Shown piece by piece: positions 60,011 through 64,000 of a stretch of DNA of 64,000 nt. The position numbers were made by a program, and so were the translations under genes. The DNA is from Hirundichthys speculiger (taxonomy: Eukaryota; Chordata; Actinopteri; Beloniformes; Exocoetidae): NCBI GenBank assembly GCA_018398805.1, contig JAGFBZ010001279.1, forward strand, positions 1,054,001 through 1,118,000, given 5' to 3'. The stretch's first letter is position 1. Each line of letters opens with the position of its first letter. Below the pieces are notes generated by a model. The model was not told the DNA's origin and searched no databases. It saw only the letters and a program-made list of their open reading frames with translations.

Positions 60011-61589
60011 TGCAACATATTTTTTTTATTTCATTTTCAAAGTCTTTTACAAAGCCAGAATGTCCAATCGTTAAATAAAATAGTTCCGTGTTAAAGCTGA
60101 TCTGCTTCTTTCTCCACAAAATAAATAACAGCCGAATGAACATCCGCGCAGAGACCGGCGGGATGTTCTCGTTGCTACGGCTCCACATCCACACGCACAG
60201 ATTAAAGCAAACCTGATGCCCAACCACTGCAGGAGAAATAAGACACAACACTCCTTCAGGTCTGCACACAACTTCATTGGTAACATTCATTCTATCAGTT
60301 TCAGTTAAGGTTTGAAATGTCACGGAGCGACACTCTGGAAATAATCCTGGTGGGAGAAATTAAGAGGGTGAAACACAGGAGAGCTCAATTCTGCTGCTGA
60401 GCACGGCGTCCGGGCCCTCGAGGGGCCAGTCTCAGAGCGTCGACGCTCATCTGTTCCGTCTAAAACGCATTAGAAGAAAGAAAACTCAGGAGTTCAGGGG
60501 GGGATTTCATTTATCCATCCTGACAAGCATAAAAGAAAGAAGTGCTGCAGAGACGGCGACGGCGGGTCTCATCCTGCAGGGGCGCGAGGACTTCGCCTCA
60601 TCCCTGGCGTCCCGGTCACTCCGGCTGGGGCAAAAGCGCCGTCATCTCTGGATCTACGGTTCCCATGGGGATTATAAGGATATCAGGCAGAGATGACAGG
60701 CTCCAGTGCAGGCAGCACCTCTGCGGTGATGAAATGGAAGCCAAGAATCGGGGTCACGACGTCTCCTTCCTCATCTCTGCAGACGTTCACCGTTAGAATC
60801 AGATTGCAGTGGATTTACTGAGAGGAATCAAGGTGCAGAGGTGATGGAGGAATCAAAAGGAGAGTTTGGGGGGGAAATAAAAATCCAAAAATATATATTT
60901 ATGTTTATATTTATATATATTTATATATTTACGAGGTATATATCCACAAAAAAAAAAAAAAGAAACACCCAAAATGTCAAAATAGGCAGTCTTTGTTTTT
61001 CCAAATATATTCTTGCTTGCAATGCCTTAAGTAGACGTTAATATTAACAATATTAATTAAAAATGAAAACTGGGAAGCTGTCCTGTTCAACAGCCCTCCG
61101 CAGGAAATCACCTCACTGAGACCAGAATCTCCGCCATCAGGAGTCCAAAAGCGCCGGAGCGGCACTTCCTGTCAGGAAGCTGCACCCCCCCCAAAAAAAA
61201 AAAAAACAAATCTCTAAATCACAAAGTTCCAAAAGGATTCACCTCAAGGATGGGGAGGAGGGGAGGGGGAGGGGGGGTAAAACTTAAGGAAAGAGGCTCT
61301 CCTGACCACTGGTTTTTCCAACAGTCCCATCGTGCCAAGGATGGGTTCAGGACTGAGCAGCACCGGTGGCCCAGGCGAGGTGTGGGTGCTTGGCGGCAGC
61401 AGGGAGGCGAGGGAGCTCAGCCGCGGGTCCAAAACAACAACAAAAAACAAAAAAAACAAAAAAAAAAAGGTGTCTTTGTGCAACAAACAAGCCTCAATAT
61501 TAACTGAAACATGAAAGAACCGATGGCGGGCGTCCTCTCGACGAGTGTTATTAGTCGGGCTGGCAGTAGAGGATGCTGGCCCACTGTAG
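60011..61589 (-). other. armc8: Probable armc8 3'UTR
   Basis: No coding frame is visible below the armc8 stop. On the - strand a candidate poly(A) signal (AATAAA within aaataaaaa) occurs at about 60023-60032. An AT-rich tract (60880-60935) and several A-runs on the + strand lie inside. The assignment as a 1.5-kb 3'UTR is by position only; shorter ends are possible. Confidence 0.45.
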
Positions 61590-61623
61590 TCATGCAAGGT
61601 ACTGCTGCAGCGCCGTCTTCGCC
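61590..61623 (-). CDS. armc8: armc8 last coding exon: AKTALQQYLA stop
   Basis: The exon has one base completing Arg, then AKTALQQYLA and TGA (61590-61592 read on the - strand). The acceptor is ttgtcag. The end matches the conserved ARMC8 C-terminus. Only 75 bp of intron separate it from the preceding exon. Confidence 0.92.
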
Positions 61624-61698
61624 CTGACAACAGACACACGGTTAGTCGACCCTGACCAGCAGTTCAGCGACCCTGCTCTGGCTGGCGTCGGCCGTCAC

Positions 61699-61792
61699 CT
61701 GTCGCTGAGGTTGCCGTCGGAGGACTGCGTCAGCTTGTGCAGGATGTCCACAAAGCCCATCTCCCTCAGCTTGTCCTGGCGCTCCTGAGAAC
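61699..61792 (-). CDS. armc8: armc8 exon: [20 protein letters not shown], penultimate
   Basis: The exon completes the Gly codon and reads [20 protein letters not shown], then [10 protein letters not shown] and two bases of Arg. The donor is cag-gtgacg. The acceptor used here is ttggcag at 61793-61799, but the same acceptor with its pyrimidine tract is repeated twice more 30 and 60 bp upstream. The intervening 30-nt units are open and in phase, so upstream acceptors would lengthen this exon without breaking the frame. Confidence 0.92.
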
Positions 61793-61884
61793 CTGCCAAC
61801 ACAAGAGAAGTGAGCCCCACATCTGCCAACACAAGAGAAGTGAGCCCCACATCTGCCAACACAAGAGAAGTGAGCCGCACATCT
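61793..61884 (-). repeat. Three 30-bp tandem copies, each carrying a 3' splice site
   Basis: On the - strand each unit contains a pyrimidine tract ctcacttctcttgtg followed by ttggcag. The three AG dinucleotides fall at 61853-61854, 61823-61824 and 61793-61794 (- strand). A fourth, weaker gggggcag is at 61883-61884. Units are identical except for one base. Each inserts [10 protein letters not shown] in frame if an upstream acceptor is chosen. Confidence 0.9.
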
Positions 61885-62345
61885 GCCCCCAGGGAGCGTT
61901 CCACCACACATTTGTGCTGACGGAGGAGCTCGGTTCACCCGCGGGCCCGGCTGCACCAAACTCTACTGAAACTTTGCAAATAATGCTGAATATGTCAACC
62001 GTCTCCAGACGGCATTAATAAATGAATCAAACATGACAGATCATTGATATAATTTCCTTTGTTCAGGTTGAAGTGACTGAATGGTGAGATCAGGCTCGGC
62101 CATGGAGGATTATTCCTTTTGTTTACTCTTGCAATCCCCTCATAGTTCATAGTTATCGTTCTCTCTTGGAGTGGCCGAACAAAACCAAATCTTGAGGTAT
62201 CTTAAAAGCAACTTGAGCGCTGTGCCTAGAGGGGGATCCTTGGAGCTCAAGACTGCAGAAGTTCTTTGTCCCACTTTAAAACTCAGCTGTGAAATCTGCA
62301 TCAGGCACTAAATCTGAAATGACTGTCACTTATTTCATCTCTTAC

Positions 62346-62418
62346 CATCCTCCTCGTTCCAGATAAGGTTTGAGACGCAGAAGGTGGCAGCGAGCTGCAG
62401 CTTCGCATTTGAATGACC
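62346..62418 (-). CDS. armc8: armc8 exon: [24 protein letters not shown]
   Basis: This exon of 73 nt encodes an armadillo helix pair, [20 protein letters not shown] plus NEED, and leaves one base of a Gly codon. The acceptor is cctacag and the donor gtaaga (62345-62340 on the - strand). Phase agrees with both flanking exons. The sequence is near identical in character to other vertebrate ARMC8 proteins. Confidence 0.93.
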
Positions 62419-63406
62419 CTGTAGGAACAGAGGAAGGCAGGGATTAAATACACACTGCTTGGCCTCAATTTAGCAGAGGTGCAAAGTATTACGGCCACGT
62501 TTAAGAGCTGACATCAGCAAAGACATACTTTTATTTTTGCACTTCAACAACTGCTCTGTTTAAATAATAGTCTAGCTTTGACAGCATCAGAACATCCTTC
62601 AAGAGGTCGGAGCTCAAACAAACACTCAGTGTTGGTTTTCCAAACCTGTTGGGTTGTTTTTACCCCCCATCTTTTCTGAGAATGTGGTTTAGTTTTTATT
62701 AAAAAAAAAAGTTAAGCCGTTTTCATGAAATTTGGGGGCACAAAGTTTTATTTATCTGGACACAAATTTTGATCACAGAGGCAAGTTAAACAATGTTTAT
62801 GAAGTTGATTCCGTTCATTAACACGAACCTTTTTTTTGTCTGTATCAAATGTTCGATTTGATCTCACAGCTTCATTGTAACCTTGAAGTGTCAATTTTAT
62901 TATTTCAACCTTAATCTTAAAAATAACATTTAGCATTTAGCTTAGAAAATATTATTATTATTATTATTATGATTATGATGATTATTATTATTATGATTAT
63001 TATTATTAGTAGTAGTAGTAGCAGTAGTAATAATATTAATAATATCTTTTTTTTTACTGGGACCAAGAAAATATAATTAAACTTTTTGCTCAATAAAACA
63101 TTTAAGAAATTTTCTTGTGATGTTTTTTTGTGTGTGTCTGACACCACCACTTTAAATCTGACATTATTCCGAAAACAAAATATTTAAATATAAGAATTTT
63201 TTTTAAAAACTGTTCCTGACAAACATTTAAAATGTTTATTATCACAAAAGAAAGAATGCTCTCCCGATCTTTATTTATTCTTTATCTTATAAGGATCTTA
63301 ATCCTAATCCTCTTTCCCTATAAAATAAGAACTGGAGAAAGAAGATCCAGCAGAGACGCCCAACATTTGACGTGATGCAGAGACAGAAGCAACGTGCCAA
63401 GCGTAC
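62419..63406 (-). other. armc8 intron with (ATT)n tract
   Basis: Intron between two armc8 exons. An (att/gat/agt)n microsatellite fills about 62948-63043. Confidence 0.7.
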
Positions 63407-63500
63407 CATGTAGTATTTGATCTTCTGCAGCATGTCATCGTTGGTCATGAGGAGCTCCTTGGCTGTGTTGCCATCGGCGATGTTGGCTAGGATGCACAGT
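63407..63500 (-). CDS. armc8: armc8 exon: armadillo repeat ([17 protein letters not shown])
   Basis: The exon encodes [20 protein letters not shown] and ends KIKYYM before a gtacgc donor at 63406. The acceptor is ctgttag after a clear pyrimidine tract. The exon is 94 nt, one base plus 31 codons. The upstream exon ends at a complete codon, so the join is two nucleotides short; other vertebrates have one extra residue (Thr) before LCILAN. Either two bases are missing in this assembly or haplotype at the acceptor, or splicing here is unusual. The protein identity is not in doubt. Confidence 0.88.
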
Positions 63501-63765
63501 CTAACAGATGAAGAAAAAGTGTCGCATCAGGACATTGAACACTTTCATTCGTTTGTGAAAACAGTATTTGCCGGCTGATTCTCTCTGCTGTGCTTCCAGC
63601 GCTACAGATCCGGACTGCTGCCAGACAGGCTGAACGTAGAAGGCCTGAGCTTAGGCGCTCATCTAAAATCATGTCGGCGGACTGTGGAGACCCATCTGAA
63701 GAGCAACAGAGGGATGAACTGTGTGTGAAAACCAGCTGTGAGTGTAAAGCAGAGCGAGCGCTCAC

Positions 63766-63861
63766 CTGCTCCTTGACCTCGATGCTGTGCTCCGCTTCCA
63801 GGATGAGGGTCACCGCCTGCATGATCTGCTTGCCGTGAGAGCTCATGATCTGGTCGATGTG
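63766..63861 (-). CDS. armc8: armc8 exon: armadillo repeat ([12 protein letters not shown])
   Basis: Read on the - strand the exon is exactly 32 codons, [20 protein letters not shown] to EHSIEVKEQ. It is an armadillo helix set that closely matches vertebrate ARMC8. The acceptor (atgccag) lies just above 63861 and the donor (cag-gtgagc) starts at 63765. It begins and ends in phase 0. The next exon toward the 3' end should therefore begin in phase 0, but see the entry at 63407. Confidence 0.92.
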
Positions 63862-64000
63862 CTGGCATTAGAGAGGCGGCGGGAGAGCGTTTAAGATTCA
63901 CAGACATGCCATTCACATTCAGCACAATGAAGGTCATGCAGTTTCATACAACATGCTTTAAAAGCGCCCATGTGATTTGTCTGACTGCAGCGTCTACATC

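Larger units (their letters stand above)
60011..63861 (-). other. armc8: armc8 gene, 3' part (overall span)
   Basis: This is the span of the visible part of armc8, with exons listed separately. ARMC8 is an armadillo-repeat scaffold subunit of the CTLH/GID E3 ubiquitin ligase; in the long isoform its C-terminal repeats bind the substrate receptor GID4 (established knowledge). Five consecutive exons on the - strand encode a contiguous C-terminus ending AKTALQQYLA, which matches the vertebrate ARMC8 end as I remember it. The gene continues beyond position 64000. It converges on kcnh3, with only about 1.1 kb between the inferred 3' ends. Confidence 0.9.

Overview
The window is animal nuclear DNA, almost certainly from a teleost fish. 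It has short coding exons with GT-AG junctions spread over long introns. The protein sequences are vertebrate, and the repeats are typical of fish: L2/CR1-type and RTE-type LINEs, hAT and Tc1/mariner DNA transposons, and small palindromic elements. There is no prokaryotic or operon organisation.

Two genes are present, converging tail to tail. The main one, on the + strand, is an ELK-type voltage-gated potassium channel, most like kcnh3. Its first visible exon (S2-S3) is at 9360, and exons then follow for S4-S5, turret/pore/filter, S6/C-linker, the cyclic-nucleotide-binding homology domain (CNBHD) and a long Pro/Ser-rich tail. Nine consecutive exon junctions keep one reading frame. The N-terminal PAS/S1 exons are not in the window and presumably lie before position 1. 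The coding end is at 56920 or 57416, depending on a possible small last intron, and the 3'UTR runs to a poly(A) signal near 58882. The second gene, on the - strand from the right edge, is armc8, a subunit of the CTLH/GID ubiquitin ligase. Its last five coding exons lie between 63861 and 61590, with a probable long 3'UTR to about 60010.

The rest is intron and mobile DNA. Positions 211-6114 hold a 5.9-kb minisatellite of about 160 copies of a 37-bp unit. The same unit occurs once in the 3' untranslated part of an L2-type LINE, copies of which lie at 31.0-32.0, 34.1-36.3 and 43.2-44.7 kb. The array is therefore an in-place expansion of a piece of a LINE. The introns between 9.5 and 53 kb hold nested insertions, several with readable target-site duplications: hAT elements at 6309-7141, 19677-20236 and 33143-33366; a mariner/pogo-like element at 36698-37468 with another repeat inside it; and an RTE LINE at about 25.8-28.65 kb that splits an older repeat and is itself split by a small transposon.

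The observations most worth following are the LINE-derived minisatellite, a threefold tandem copy of the 3' splice site in front of the penultimate armc8 coding exon (each extra copy would add 10 residues in frame), the uncertain kcnh3 C-terminus, a 94-bp inverted repeat at 38670-38866, and a G-quadruplex-type tract in the kcnh3 3'UTR. I found no new gene system in the sense of an undescribed protein cluster. All assignments rest on reading the sequence and on remembered family features; no database search was run.
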